Source: Bradyrhizobium sp. Ce-3 (lineage in GTDB: Bacteria; Pseudomonadota; Alphaproteobacteria; Rhizobiales; Xanthobacteraceae). Taken from it: a stretch of DNA of 64,000 nt. A program made the translations under genes and the position numbers. The notes beneath the pieces were generated by a model, which was given only the letters and a program-made list of their open reading frames with translations, was not told where the DNA came from and did no database searches. Shown piece by piece: positions 1 through 8,080 of this stretch (positions are counted from its first letter, which is position 1; every line of letters starts with the position of its first letter). Location: positions 310,001-374,000 of the forward strand of contig NZ_BQUV01000006.1 of assembly GCF_022835695.1 (NCBI RefSeq), in the 5' to 3' direction.

Positions 1-512
1 GAGCGATCGGCCGTGTTCTGCTGGTTGGTCGGCTGCTGGGCCGTGTTGGTCGAGTTGCTGCCGGTCGGAGACTGCGCCTGATTGCTGGTCGAGGCCGGCG
101 GATTCGCGCTCTGGGTCTGGCCGGTCGAGGGCGAATTGGTCTGCGCTTGGTTTGAGGGCGTAGTGGTCTGGTTGGAAGGCTGGCTGGTCTGGGCTTGATT
201 GGTCGAGTTGCCGGGGGTCGGCGCCTGCGTGGCGTTGGACCCGGTCCCGGAATTGGACGACTGGTTCGCAGCGTTCTGACCGGTCGAGGAAGGCTGCTGC
301 GTCTGGGCCGAGTTCGTCGAAGGATTGCTGGTCTGCCCGGACGAGTTGGACGACGGTGTAGTGGACGTCGAGGACGGCGTCGTTGAAGTGGAATCCTGCG
401 GTCGTTGCGCGGTCGGCGAATTAGAGCTCGAAGTGTTGGGAGACGACTGGGCAAATGCCGAAGTCGCAATCGCGACTGCAGCCGTCGTAGCCAAAAAGAA
501 GTGCGTGTTCAT
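1..512 (-). CDS. Secreted low-complexity Ser/Thr/Asn/Gln-rich protein, 3' end outside window
   Basis: A reading frame opens at the ATG at 512-510 on the minus strand and stays open to the window edge (170 codons visible). The start has a good ribosome site (AAGGAG, 7 bases upstream). The first 20 or so residues form a signal peptide (MNTHFFLATTAAVAIATSAFA) with a likely cut after AFA. The rest is almost only Ser, Thr, Asn, Gln, Pro and Ala in loose repeats such as QTSQPSNQ and STNSAQTQQP, which explains the repetitive look of the DNA. The protein is probably exported and disordered. I do not recognise a family, and the C-terminus lies outside the window. Confidence 0.7.
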   Translation of the reverse strand, partial: MNTHFFLATTAAVAIATSAFAQSSPNTSSSNSPTAQRPQDSTSTTPSSTSTTPSSNSSGQTSNPSTNSAQTQQPSSTGQNAANQSSNSGTGSNATQAPTPGNSTNQAQTSQPSNQTTTPSNQAQTNSPSTGQTQSANPPASTSNQAQSPTGSNSTNTAQQPTNQQNTADR

Positions 513-744
513 CTGGAATCTCCTTCATGCGGTCGCCCGTTAACACGCGATGGTGGGCGGAGTTCCTGATCGGGAAAACTCCGCAATCAGAATTGCACGT
601 GCGCCGACGATTGATTCCGGCGAGAGAAAGATTGCTGCGACACCGCAGCAGCACGCTACGGCAGGGCCGTCGGGAACAGGTGGAACTTGTAACTGAACCC
701 GTCGTTGGCAGTGACTACTTACGAACCATTGGAGGAAGCACATC

Positions 745-972
745 ATGAAGAAGCTGATCGTGTGCGGCGCCATCGCCGCTTTCGCCATCGGCACGCAAGC
801 CGCCAGCGCCGCCGAATTCTACATCGTCCGCGACGCGACAACCAAGAAGTGCACCGTTGTCGACACCAAGCCGACGACGACGACCACCACCGTCGTGGGC
901 GACGGCGTCTACAAGACCAAGACTGAAGCAGAGTCGGCCGTGAAGACCACCAAGGTCTGCACCGAACAGTAG
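745..972 (+). CDS. Small secreted protein, 75 aa
   Basis: The start follows a strong GGAGGAAG ribosome site. The first 22 residues form a signal peptide (MKKLIVCGAIAAFAIGTQAASA). The mature part is about 53 residues with two cysteines (KKCTVV and KVCTEQ) that could form one disulfide, and a run of threonines (DTKPTTTTTTVV). Small periplasmic proteins of this type are common in Bradyrhizobium; no function is known to me. It lies 51 bases before the next tiny gene and could be co-transcribed with it. Confidence 0.7.
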   Translation: MKKLIVCGAIAAFAIGTQAASAAEFYIVRDATTKKCTVVDTKPTTTTTTVVGDGVYKTKTEAESAVKTTKVCTEQ

Positions 973-1023
973 GCTCGGCCCTGTTGGCCTGTCGGAAACG
1001 TTCGAAAAGAGTTGGAGGAGAAA

Positions 1024-1104
1024 ATGCCCGTATTGTTTTTGTGGGCCGTTCCCGCCATTGTCGTTGTCGGCGGCGTCGGCTTTTTCTTGGTTCACATGCA
1101 CTAA
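1024..1104 (+). CDS. Tiny single-span membrane peptide, 26 aa
   Basis: A 27-codon frame starts at ATG 1024, directly after TTGGAGGAGAAA. The product is nearly one hydrophobic span (LFLWAVPAIVVVGGVGFFLV) ending in HMH. A clear terminator hairpin follows 21 bases after the stop, which supports a real transcription unit ending here. Function unknown; the strong ribosome site and terminator are the reasons to call it. Confidence 0.6.
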   Translation: MPVLFLWAVPAIVVVGGVGFFLVHMH

Positions 1105-1125
1105 GCGAATAGACTTTCGCGCGAG

Positions 1126-1163
1126 CGGCTCGTCCAGGAACCGGACGGGCCGTTTTCGTTTTT
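1126..1163 (+). terminator. Rho-independent terminator
   Basis: Arms CGGCTCGTCC (1126-1135) and GGACGGGCCG (1143-1152) pair over 10 bases with one G-T pair, followed by TTTTCGTTTTT. It ends the transcript of the two small genes upstream. Confidence 0.8.
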
Positions 1164-1498
1164 CTTCTTGCGAGCGCTCCCGGCATCAAAGAGGGGGCCC
1201 CGGGGGCTCCTCTCCGCGTCGTTCGTCAGCGAGTTCGGTCGTCACCAGCGAATGGCAGCGACCGCCCTCCCTTCGGAGCGGAGGCAAGCCCGCATGAACA
1301 CACGTGCTTGGAACAGTCCTCGGCTTGCTTAATTAATCGCCCGCCTGCTGGATTCGGCAGCGGGACAGGCGCTTCTTCTGCGAACGCCGCCGTGGCAAGA
1401 AGAACAAAGCCGCCGTCGTTGAGAAGATGGATTTCATGCGCGCCTCGTCATTCGGCAACTCAACGACCGGGCTCCGAGGCCGTTCGACATGGGCGGCC

Positions 1499-2095
1499 TC
1501 AGGACGGGTCTCTCACGCGAGCGACCATTTCGCGATATCGGGCTTCATAAGCCTTCGCCATCCGGCTCGATGCAAAGCGCTCCTCGAACCGGGGGCGGAC
1601 GGCTCTCCTGTCCAGCCGGCCCAAGTTCGTTCACCGCCCTGATCGCCTGCTCCTCGTTGTCGACGATGAAGCCAGTAACGCCGTCTTCAATCAGGTCGGG
1701 CGCCGAGGCCGAGCGGTAGGCTATCACGGGCGTCTCGCAGGCCATCGCTTCGGTCATGACGAGCCCGAAAGGCTCCGGCTAATTGATCGGAAACAGCAGC
1801 GCGGCGGCCCGGCGAGGAACGGCTGCTTCCTGATTTCGTCCATCTCGTCGACAAGTTGGACCTCTTCGCCATCGATGTCCGGTTCGAGCTTCTTCTTGAA
1901 GTAGGCCGTCTCCGCGCGAGGTATCTTGGCGGCGACCCGGAACAGCATCTCGGCACCACGTGCGATGCGCACCGTCTTCCGCGACCCTTGTCCGCCGTCA
2001 GCAGACCAAGCCAAGTACGAACCACCTTCCTAAGAGGGCCGAAACAGGTCCTTGGGCAAATCGTGCGGGATGGTCGCGATCCATTCGCATCCTGA
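1499..2095 (-). pseudogene. Decayed family 4 glycosyltransferase, C-terminal part
   Basis: Minus-strand pieces in changing frames spell a GT4 glycosyltransferase C-terminal half: DLPKDLFRP, WLGLLTADKG, EMLFRVAAKIPRAETAYFKK, then LLFPIN-stop-PEPFGLV, then MTEAMACETPVIAYRSASAPD with GVTGFIVDNEEQAIRAV, then RFEERFASSRMAKAYEARYREMVA. At least three frame changes (near 2050, 1805 and 1600) and an in-frame TAG where the family usually has Trp (about 1780) break it. The conserved E-x7-E region (EPFGLVMTEAMACETPV) is readable. The N-terminal acceptor domain is missing here; a matching N-terminal fragment lies on the other strand near 10.4 kb. Confidence 0.8.
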
Positions 2096-2413
2096 AACCT
2101 AAGACTCACATCAGTCTGCGGAGCGCCGAAGGTTTTGGCCGTTCCATCGCGCGCCTGGCGTCGAGCGTGGCGATCGCAAAGGCGGAGGAAGCCTTTGATC
2201 CAGCGAAATTGATGCATCAAGATCGGGCGGCCGCTATCGGAGCGATCTGGCACGGCCGTCCAGAGGGCGAGCAGCCGCTCCAGGTGCGGCAGGCGAGGGA
2301 CGAGTGGTTCCGGTCCTGCGAACCGTGCATTCCGCGGCCACCGGCTGCCCGAGAGGAACGGCAATCCTCCATGCGACTTGATTCTCCGAAGCGTTTCAAC
2401 TCGGAGAACGATC

Positions 2414-2635
2414 ATGAAAGCGATCTTGACCATCATTTGCCTATCCGTACTCGCCTTAGCGTCACCGGCGGAAGCCAAAGGATGCATCAAGGGCGCCATC
2501 GTCGGCGGTGTTGCCGGCCACATGGCGGGCCATGGCAAGCTGGGCGCTGCTGCGGGATGCGCGGTTGGACATCACGAAGCGAACAAGCAGAACCCGAACA
2601 ATTCCTACCCCCAAGCTCCATCGGGGCAGAAGTAG
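2414..2635 (+). CDS. Small secreted glycine-zipper-like protein, 73 aa
   Basis: I chose ATG 2414 over upstream codons because a signal peptide starts there (MKAILTIICLSVLALASPAEA) and GGAGAACG precedes it. The mature part has a Gly/Ala-rich segment (GAIVGGVAGHMAGHGKLGAAAG) with GxxxG spacing, as in glycine-zipper outer-membrane or periplasmic proteins, plus two cysteines and a polar tail. Similar short proteins are frequent in rhizobia; the role is unknown. Confidence 0.7.
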   Translation: MKAILTIICLSVLALASPAEAKGCIKGAIVGGVAGHMAGHGKLGAAAGCAVGHHEANKQNPNNSYPQAPSGQK

Positions 2636-2659
2636 CGCGCTGGCACCTTGGCCCGCGCC

Positions 2660-2905
2660 ATGAAGATCAGATCACACTCCGAGAGCCACATCGTCGAGCT
2701 TGAGGACGGCTCGCGCTGGCAGGCCTTCCCTGGTGATCTCGACCTAACGCTGAACTGGAAGCCCGAGACGGAAATCGTCGTCATACCGGCTGACGATGAT
2801 TTGAGTTCTCACGTGCTGGTCGGCGGAGACGCAAAGGTCCGTGTGATCGAGGACGGCGAAAGCTGGCCGGTACGTGAGGTCAAGTCGGCGTTGAAAGAAG
2901 GGTAG
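2660..2905 (+). CDS. Hypothetical protein, 81 aa
   Basis: The frame runs from ATG 2660 (a TTG at 2648 is an alternative) to the stop at 2905. The product is soluble and acidic, with alternating strand-like segments (HIVELEDGSRWQAFPGDLD, EIVVIPADD) suggesting a small beta-rich domain. It follows the secreted gene by 24 bases on the same strand. Family not recognised. Confidence 0.5.
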   Translation: MKIRSHSESHIVELEDGSRWQAFPGDLDLTLNWKPETEIVVIPADDDLSSHVLVGGDAKVRVIEDGESWPVREVKSALKEG

Positions 2906-2951
2906 GACCGGCTCCGCCGGTTCAGCGGAACGCGATCCGGAGGGATATGCG

Positions 2952-3410
2952 ATGATAGCAATCATGGTGAGTCTTGCCTTGGCACTCGCTGCCGCGACAT
3001 CGACGGTCTCGACGCAGCCGGTGAGATGGACCAGGTACACCATTCCGCAGAGCGGCACTTCGGTGGAGTTCCCTTTCTCGATCTTCACAGAAGAAGCCGG
3101 CCGACCGGACGGGTACGGGCAACGATTCTGAACCGCAGATGGCCGCGCCGATCTCACGATCCAAGCCGCGCCCAACCTCGCGAACAATTCACCCGCTGCC
3201 TTTCTTGCGAAGAAGCACCGCCTTCCCGCATCCAATACAAGAGCGAGTGACACCCCGCTTCTTCGCGGTCTCCAGCTATAAGGGCGACAAGGTTTGGTAC
3301 AACCGCTGCAACTTCTCGGGACGGCTGGTCCATTGCGTGCTGATCAACTATCCCGCCGAAGAAGAGCGCGCCTGGGACGAGGTCGTCACCCGTGTGAGCC
3401 TGTCCCTCAG
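2952..3410 (+). pseudogene. Broken small exported protein gene
   Basis: The frame from ATG 2952 gives a hydrophobic N-terminus (MVSLALALAAATST) and SGTSVEFPFSIFTEEAGRPDGYGQRF, then hits TGA at 3129. The same frame continues as TADGRADLTIQAAPNLANNSPAAFLAKK, and after shifts near 3225-3250 the text goes on as FFAVSSYKGDKVWYNRCNFSGRLVHCVLINYPAEEERAWDEVVTRVSLSL. That is one protein of about 145 residues interrupted by one nonsense change and at least one indel. Family not named with certainty. Confidence 0.65.
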
Positions 3411-3897
3411 CGGAAGTAGGTCGCGCCGCCGGGTTTACCGAACGACGGGCACCGCAGGCCCGCGCTCAGAGCGCGCCGAGATCGTCCGGAACCCTGTTAA
3501 CGAAACTGAAGATCACGGAAGCTGCCTGGCAAGACTTTATGGTCTCAATCGTTGGGACAACTCGTGATGGAGAATTGAAGGCCAGTGAAGCTGATGGTGG
3601 GTGCGGCGCTGGGCACTACGCCATTCAGTTCGCTAAAGCCAACGGTGCTCGCAGGCGTCGCTGGGGTGCATCAATCTGTCACAACCGAAGGCAGCCGTTG
3701 AGAGCTGTAACAAGGCCGAGGTATCCGATTATCGCGAGGACGTTGCCCGCGAACAGCCGATTTGGAAGCATGTCCTTTCGCTCAGGCTGCTCGCTCAGAG
3801 CCATCGGCGGACGCCCGCTTGGAAGACCCCACTCTCGTAGGAACGACTGCCTAGCTCTTTCGTTATCCCACATCCCAGACAGTAGAGGAACACGATC
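3411..3897. other. Stretch without a convincing gene
   Basis: I see no supported gene here. A weak minus-strand frame near 3680-3805 could encode a 42-residue peptide with one hydrophobic span (FAGNVLAIIGYLGLVTAL), but it has no clear ribosome site. The last 20 bases hold the leader of the CsbD-like gene. Confidence 0.4.
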
Positions 3898-4089
3898 ATG
3901 GATCGCGAACACATTAAGGGTGCTGCCGACAAGGCAAAAGGCGCCGTCAAAGAAGGTGCCGGCAAGCTCACCGGTGACAAGGACTTGGAAGCCGAAGGTA
4001 AAATCGACAAGGCCAAGGGTTCTGTCCACAACGCCGCGGGAAACGTGAAGGATGCGGCCCGGGACGCCGCTGATGCCCTTAAAAAATAA
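3898..4089 (+). CDS. CsbD-like stress protein, 63 aa
   Basis: The sequence begins MDREHIKGAADKAKGAVKEG and continues with repeated helical KAKG and GKLTGDKDLEAEGK motifs, the signature of the CsbD family (short, hydrophilic, Ala/Lys/Gly-rich general stress proteins). The length is the usual one. A ribosome site (AGGAACACGATC) precedes the ATG, and a strong terminator begins 21 bases after the stop, so it is probably a single-gene unit. The molecular function of CsbD proteins is not known. It fits the stress-gene setting of this part of the window. Confidence 0.9.
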   Translation: MDREHIKGAADKAKGAVKEGAGKLTGDKDLEAEGKIDKAKGSVHNAAGNVKDAARDAADALKK

Positions 4090-4109
4090 GCAACGGATGA
4101 TCAAGAACT

Positions 4110-4131
4110 GGCCGCCTTCGGGCGGCCTTTC
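4110..4131 (+). terminator. Rho-independent terminator after csbD-like gene
   Basis: Perfect 7-bp stem GGCCGCC (4110-4116) / GGCGGCC (4121-4127) with a TTCG tetraloop, followed by TTTCT. Confidence 0.85.
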
Positions 4132-4233
4132 TCCGCCACGGGGCGCTCCCGGCTGTAGCCACATCGCGAGTGACGCCACTCCGCAAAGAGCCACGATTTT
4201 AAAGCTTTTTGCGAAGATCGAGAAGGCAAGCGG

Positions 4234-4533
4234 CTAACCCACTGCTGTCTTCTGCCGGCCAATATGTTCGACCTTTAGCACATCCACCGCAAATTGAAGA
4301 ACCGAGAGATAATTGGCGTCCTCGGGAGAAGCCAGGTTTGCTACGTTACGATGTACGAACAACTCGCCGGGATCGAGACCTACAATCGTATTGGCCGGCA
4401 CGCGGCTGTCGGAACAGCCAATCCAGAGATATTTCGGCGACTGCTGCCGGGCGAGCCGTCGAAAGAACTCTGGGTCTTGCGCAAGTGTCTGGGCCGCCCA
4501 GGCGCGATTATTCTCCTTCAGATCTTCTAACAT
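4234..4533 (-). pseudogene. Truncated beta-carbonic anhydrase
   Basis: From ATG 4533 (ribosome site GGAGGAGTC) the protein reads as the N-terminal half of a beta-carbonic anhydrase: [12 protein letters not shown], then [32 protein letters not shown], then [17 protein letters not shown]. It then runs into an unrelated tail (GRQKTAVG) and stops after 99 residues; the family has about 200 or more. The first zinc Cys and the Asp-Arg pair (CSDSR) are present. The second half of the site, the His-x2-Cys motif expected just after VEHI, is gone, so the product cannot be an active enzyme. Confidence 0.85.
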
Positions 4534-4964
4534 GACTCCTCCAATCCTTTGCCTATTCCCCAGGGGCGCCCGCGTTCTTGATGCTCCTGCCTTCGATGGA
4601 ATCGGCTCCAAGAATTGCTGTATCCACGCAGCGGACGCGCCCTCTTCCGTAACTACCGGGTAGCGGCGTTTCGACTAACTGTCGAACTTGATTTCGCCAG
4701 TTCTGTTTGTAAGCGAGTCAGGGTTGCCAACTGGCAATCAGCCAACCGAGCGCTCGCGCGCTTGGCAGACAGCCGTTGACCGGACTCTGAGCGAGCCGCG
4801 TCGCCATGGTCTGCCCACCGTCCATCTGAGCGCGCCGTGCATAACGGCCCGCTCACGGTAGTTTCGCGTCCTACCGCTCGCGCTCCGCGACCTCTGGCGG
4901 AATGGCGCAGCCTTCACGCAAGAACGTCATGCCCGTCAACGGGGCGCGAGCGGCTTATCGTCAA
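4534..4964. other. Stretch without a convincing gene
   Basis: Open frames here look like noise: Arg- and Ser-rich with no ribosome site. The minus-strand leader of the carbonic anhydrase remnant occupies the first bases. Nothing else is seen. Confidence 0.4.
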
Positions 4965-5198
4965 TCAATGCCTTCGCGCCGCACGCTGAAGACTGAGCTC
5001 TCCCACTATGGCTCCAGATTCATCTCGCACCTCGATGGTGACTTGACGCGACCTATTGGCAATGGCTCGATCGCGCACGACGTCAGCTAACGATTTAGCT
5101 GCCTCGATCTCGGCTGCCTCGATATCGGGTAAGAGGATGCCCTCCTCGTCTACCGCGAGTTCATCGTCCTCCCGGATGTCGAAGAAGTAGCGTTTCAT
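4965..5198 (-). CDS. DUF6894-like small protein, 77 aa
   Basis: The start is placed at the ATG 5198-5196, giving MKRYFFDIREDDELAVDEEG, the typical opening of the DUF6894 family (short rhizobial proteins beginning M-x-R/C-YFF). It continues LPDIEAAEIEAAKSLADVVRD and ends with a strand (TIEVRDESGAIVGELSL), the usual alpha/beta layout. The upstream extension to 5294 has no family match. A second member, more divergent, lies at 24147-24374. Function unknown. Confidence 0.8.
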   Translation of the reverse strand: MKRYFFDIREDDELAVDEEGILLPDIEAAEIEAAKSLADVVRDRAIANRSRQVTIEVRDESGAIVGELSLQRAARRH

Positions 5199-5403
5199 CG
5201 TCCGGAAGCTCAATCTAGATCGCGCTGCACTATGAGCCTGCGCGGCAACGAAACTGCGAGGCTCCGCAGATGATTGGCATGGAGACAGAATCACAGATCA
5301 AATATCCCTCCAGTCCACGTTGTTGTTCAAGCTCAACGACGTTCCTTTCAACTTGAGCGCCTAGGTCGAGCGTTCTTTGTATCCTTCTGGCTCGTCATTA
5401 TTG

Positions 5404-5625
5404 TCAATTTGGGATTGGAGGACGCTTGATTAGTGCTCGACCAAATGCGCCGATCATTGCTGCCGCCTCATGATCTCCACGATCATCGAGAATGCGATGA
5501 AGCGTCTTCGCACTCTCTTGGAACAGGGACAAAAGCGATGGGTCACGTTCGCACAAGACCCCTGCGATACACAGCGCAAGGGCTTCCGTACCCATCTTCG
5601 CTTGAGCTAACGGATCTGCTGCCAT
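5404..5625 (-). CDS. Hypothetical helical protein, 73 aa
   Basis: The ATG at 5625 follows AAGGTAAGAAAAG on the minus strand. The product is almost entirely helical (MGTEALALCIAGVLCERDPSLLSLFQESAKTLHRILDDRGDHEAAAMIGAFGRALI) and soluble. It sits between other small stress-region genes on the same strand. I do not recognise the family. Confidence 0.6.
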   Translation of the reverse strand: MAADPLAQAKMGTEALALCIAGVLCERDPSLLSLFQESAKTLHRILDDRGDHEAAAMIGAFGRALIKRPPIPN

Positions 5626-5677
5626 CTTTTCTTACCTTCTTCGATAGTTTCGCAGTCGTACACCGTCCGAACCCGGG

Positions 5678-6211
5678 CTAGTTGGTGTGACGACGCTCGC
5701 TCCTGGAGGCGATCAAGCCCTTTAGTTCCTCGACAAGACGCCGCCTGATGAAGTTGCGTTCAGCGTCAGTCAGTTGCGTGTCCAACAGCCGCCGGTACCG
5801 CCGTACATTTGCTTCGCGGGTCCACCGAGCATCGGCGCGAGATATTCTCAACGGCCGATGCCGCCTCGTCGCAGCATGTCGTTCTGGATCGGAAACAGCG
5901 CAAACAAGCTTGCTGAAGCGAGGCGGCCGCATCGCCATTCCGCCGCGAGGCGGCGGGTCATTCTCCTCGTCCAAACGCTTCAGCGCGGACAGGATGTCGG
6001 CAAGGCGCAACTGATGCGTGATGCCGGGCACCTCCCGAAGAGCCGACTGGGACTCGACGGCGTACATATCCGACGCCCAGGACGAGAGGATGACGCGCTT
6101 CTCGTCTGTCGAAAGCCGAGCATCGTGCAATACATCTCCCGGTGAATTGTAGTGGGATACCGGATGGAAAAGGGGATCAATGATGTTGGCATTATGATTG
6201 ACGTGGCTCAT
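5678..6211 (-). CDS. Conserved rhizobial hypothetical protein, 177 aa, two modules
   Basis: The N-terminal half carries SPGDVLHDARLSTDEKRVILSSWASDMYAVE, a motif found in many short rhizobial proteins (variants of LSLAEKRAILASWASDA). The C-terminal half carries RYRRLLDTQLTDAERNFIRRRLVEEL, a basic helix pair. Inside this window the two modules recur as neighbouring separate units: a broken copy of the first at 17220-17534 and the second at 17544-17861. The gene follows a TAGGAGACACGGC leader. No biochemical role is known to me; its setting beside Hsp20 genes suggests a stress link (inference). Confidence 0.75.
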   Translation of the reverse strand: MSHVNHNANIIDPLFHPVSHYNSPGDVLHDARLSTDEKRVILSSWASDMYAVESQSALREVPGITHQLRLADILSALKRLDEENDPPPRGGMAMRPPRFSKLVCAVSDPERHAATRRHRPLRISRADARWTREANVRRYRRLLDTQLTDAERNFIRRRLVEELKGLIASRSERRHTN

Positions 6212-6267
6212 GCCGTGTCTCCTATTTCTCCTTTCGTCCAGAGACGGGTTGATACGAGTTTAGGATG

Positions 6268-6299
6268 AGGTCGGCGACGTTTGCGCGCCGCCGACCTCA
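6268..6299 (-). terminator. Hairpin after hsp20 gene
   Basis: Perfect 10-bp inverted repeat GAGGTCGGCG (6268-6277) / CGCCGACCTC (6290-6299) beginning 4 bases past the stop of the Hsp20 gene on the minus strand. No T-run follows, so it may be an mRNA-stabilising end or a weak terminator. Confidence 0.6.
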
Positions 6300-6303
6300 G
6301 ATG

Positions 6304-6801
6304 TCAGTTGCTATTGATCGCAATACGCTTGACGCTCGATCTCGATTGCTCGGACTTCGGTAGCGTGACGATGAGGACGCCGTTCTTGAACTCGGCTCTC
6401 GCCTTGTCTTCTTCGACGCCATCAAGCGAAATCTGTCGCTCGAAAGATCCGTAGTACCGTTCGCTGACGAACTTGGAATCGTCGTTGCGTTCGGCTCTCC
6501 GTTCGCCGCGGATCGAAAGGACGCCATTGGCGATTTCTATCTGGACATCCTTTTCGCTGAGGCCCGGAAGTTCGGCAGAAACCGCGACCTCCTTGTCGGT
6601 CTCACTCAGTTCCAGGCGCGGCCAGCTGAACTGGCCCTCCATCAGCGGAGTGTTGATGCGACCGAAAGAGCCGAAGCCGCGGAAGGCGTCATCGAACAGG
6701 CGGTTCATCTCGCGGTGGAGCGTGAGAAACGGATCGAACGCCTCGCGCCTGGTTGAGAGTTCTTGACCTTTGGTCCAGGGAACCAGATCCCGAATACCCA
6801 T
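6304..6801 (-). CDS. Small heat-shock protein, Hsp20 family
   Basis: ATP-independent holdase that binds unfolding proteins in the cytoplasm. The 165-residue protein has a short N-terminal arm (MGIRDLVPWTKGQEL), an alpha-crystallin domain at about 55-155 (VAVSAELPGLSEKDVQIEIANGVLSIRGERR, then the terminal motif FKNGVLIVTLPK, the A-x-x-NGVL signature) and a C-terminal tail. It begins after GGAGGATATC. It lies 84 bases downstream of another Hsp20 gene on the same strand, so the two probably share the heat-regulated promoter. The intergenic gap holds a 7-bp hairpin (CGCACGG/CCGTGCG) near 6835-6860. It belongs to the class with FGSFGRINTPL-type N-termini, distinct from the HspA-like neighbour. Confidence 0.95.
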   Translation of the reverse strand: MGIRDLVPWTKGQELSTRREAFDPFLTLHREMNRLFDDAFRGFGSFGRINTPLMEGQFSWPRLELSETDKEVAVSAELPGLSEKDVQIEIANGVLSIRGERRAERNDDSKFVSERYYGSFERQISLDGVEEDKARAEFKNGVLIVTLPKSEQSRSSVKRIAINSN

Positions 6802-6885
6802 GATATCCTCCTTAACTTAACATGCAGCTGGTCCGCGCACGGGCGACTATCGTCCGTGCGTGATTTGACCCAACATGAAGCGGGC

Positions 6886-7335
6886 TCAGGCCGCCTTCTG
6901 CGTGATTTGCGCGGCAGGAGCGTCGCTTTCGATGGCGATGCGCCGAGGCTTCATGGCCTCGGGGATTTCGCGCACGAGTTCGATCCGCAGCAGACCATTG
7001 TCGAACATCGCCGTCTTCACTTGGACGTAATCGGCAAGGTTGAACTGCCGCTTGAAGGGACGCGCCGAGATGCCCCGATAGAGGAATTCGTGCTGGTCCT
7101 TATCGCCCTTGCGCCCCTCTACAGTCAGTACGTTCTGCTCGGCCGTCACGGAAATCTCATCCTGACTGAAGCCGGCCAGTGCCACCGAGATCTGGTAACG
7201 GTCCTCGCCGAGCCGCTCGATGTTGTACGGCGGGTAATTGTCTTCGGACCGATGCTGGGTTTCGTCGAGAAGATCGAAGAGGCGATCGAATCCGATGCTC
7301 GAACGCCACAGGGGGGTGAAATCGTATGTCCTCAT
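6886..7335 (-). CDS. Small heat-shock protein, HspA/IbpA-like
   Basis: The start is ATG 7335, set by AGGAGGACTTGGTT and by identity of the opening MRTYDF with the paralogue at 16690. The 149-residue product is a class A rhizobial Hsp20: FTPLWRSSIGFDRLFDLLDE, NYPPYNIERLGEDRYQISVALAGF, and the terminal alpha-crystallin motif FDNGLLRIELVREIPEAMKPRRIAI. It is a cytoplasmic chaperone that forms large oligomers. A ROSE-type thermometer occupies its leader and an RpoH-like promoter lies further upstream. It heads a two-gene operon with the next Hsp20. Confidence 0.95.
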   Translation of the reverse strand: MRTYDFTPLWRSSIGFDRLFDLLDETQHRSEDNYPPYNIERLGEDRYQISVALAGFSQDEISVTAEQNVLTVEGRKGDKDQHEFLYRGISARPFKRQFNLADYVQVKTAMFDNGLLRIELVREIPEAMKPRRIAIESDAPAAQITQKAA

Positions 7336-7445
7336 AACCAAGTCCTCCTGAGAGCAAGATGGATACGAAGGAGCGCAAGACATATGGTGCAAGACACCGG
7401 TCCGGCGCCCTGTTCGCTCTGCCGAGCCCAACCTGGCGCCCGGCA
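7336..7445 (-). promoter_or_regulatory. ROSE-type RNA thermometer
   Basis: The leader of the HspA-like gene ends ATCCATCTTGCTCTCAGGAGGACTTGG just before the ATG. The TTGCT block can pair with the AGGAGGA ribosome site, the hallmark of ROSE elements (repression of heat-shock gene expression) of Bradyrhizobium. Upstream GC-rich hairpins (GGGCGCCGG and neighbours) complete the element. The same 3' hairpin occurs before the paralogue at 16690. Established for the family: the hairpin melts on warming and frees the ribosome site. Confidence 0.85.
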
Positions 7446-7469
7446 CCCGCCCGAAAGCGGCAAAAATCC

Positions 7470-7497
7470 AATTAGAAAGGCGGCATTCAGTTTCAAG
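7470..7497 (-). promoter_or_regulatory. RpoH-like heat-shock promoter
   Basis: On the minus strand CTTGAA, a 15-base spacer and TCTAATTGGATTTT. The groES promoter at 11992 has CTTGAA, 15 bases and CCTAATTGGATTTT. The shared spacing and the long shared -10 region point to one sigma factor; CTTGAA is the -35 of sigma-32-type factors. ROSE genes in Bradyrhizobium are also described with housekeeping promoters, so the assignment is inference. Confidence 0.65.
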
Positions 7498-8080
7498 GGT
7501 GGCTGTAAAAATTTTTGGCTTGGTTTGGCTCGGTTATTCCAGCCCGCACCGGAACCGAGTTCGTTCAATTTGCCCACCAAGCGCACGACGGGCGAGCTGC
7601 GCTGATGCGGGGCATTGTGGCTCGCGTACCAGACGGCATGGGAGGCGCGTTTGCACTTTGTTCGAGAGGTTTAAATTCCTTGATCCAGATCAAGGGGCAG
7701 GACAACTAGAGAACGGTGACATCCCGGCTAGGTCACTGGCAGCGGTGAGTTGAGCCACCCCCGGGGAGGCACATCTGTCAACATTCGTGCCAGCCCATTA
7801 CGGCATTTCCATTCGCTCCACCTCCACCGCCACCGGTCAGTTGCCCATGCGGACCAGCTTGCTCTCAATGGGAAAAGCTGAGCCGCCCAACTGATTACAT
7901 TCCTTCTTTGTCTCGAATTTCGTTCGACGCCATACCCTGGATTCGAGGCGTAAGCTGATGCGCGGCAATCGCATATGGGCGGACGATAACCCGCAAGCAG
8001 CCAGCGGGAAGGCGCTCCAGCGCGAGGGTCTTCCTGCCGCCGGCTCGAAGCCCCTGCCGGCAGCTGGCCGCGGCAGAAGC
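7498..8080. other. Intergenic stretch, no supported gene
   Basis: No frame here has a ribosome site together with plausible protein composition. It lies between the back ends of two divergent-looking units and may hold upstream promoter sequence for the hsp operon at its left edge. Nothing else is seen. Confidence 0.4.

Noticed and set aside
1-512. Possible repeat array or CRISPR from the repetitive DNA
   Set aside because: The repeats are irregular and fit codons for Ser/Thr/Gln/Asn in one open frame with signal peptide; no constant spacer length.
1687-2538. 283-codon minus-strand frame
   Set aside because: Only a part of it matches the decayed glycosyltransferase; the rest is Arg/Pro-rich and overlaps the secreted glycine-zipper gene on the other strand.
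3679-4194. 171-codon minus-strand frame over the CsbD-like gene
   Set aside because: Mostly antisense of the CsbD-like gene; only its last 42 codons look like a membrane peptide and they lack a ribosome site.
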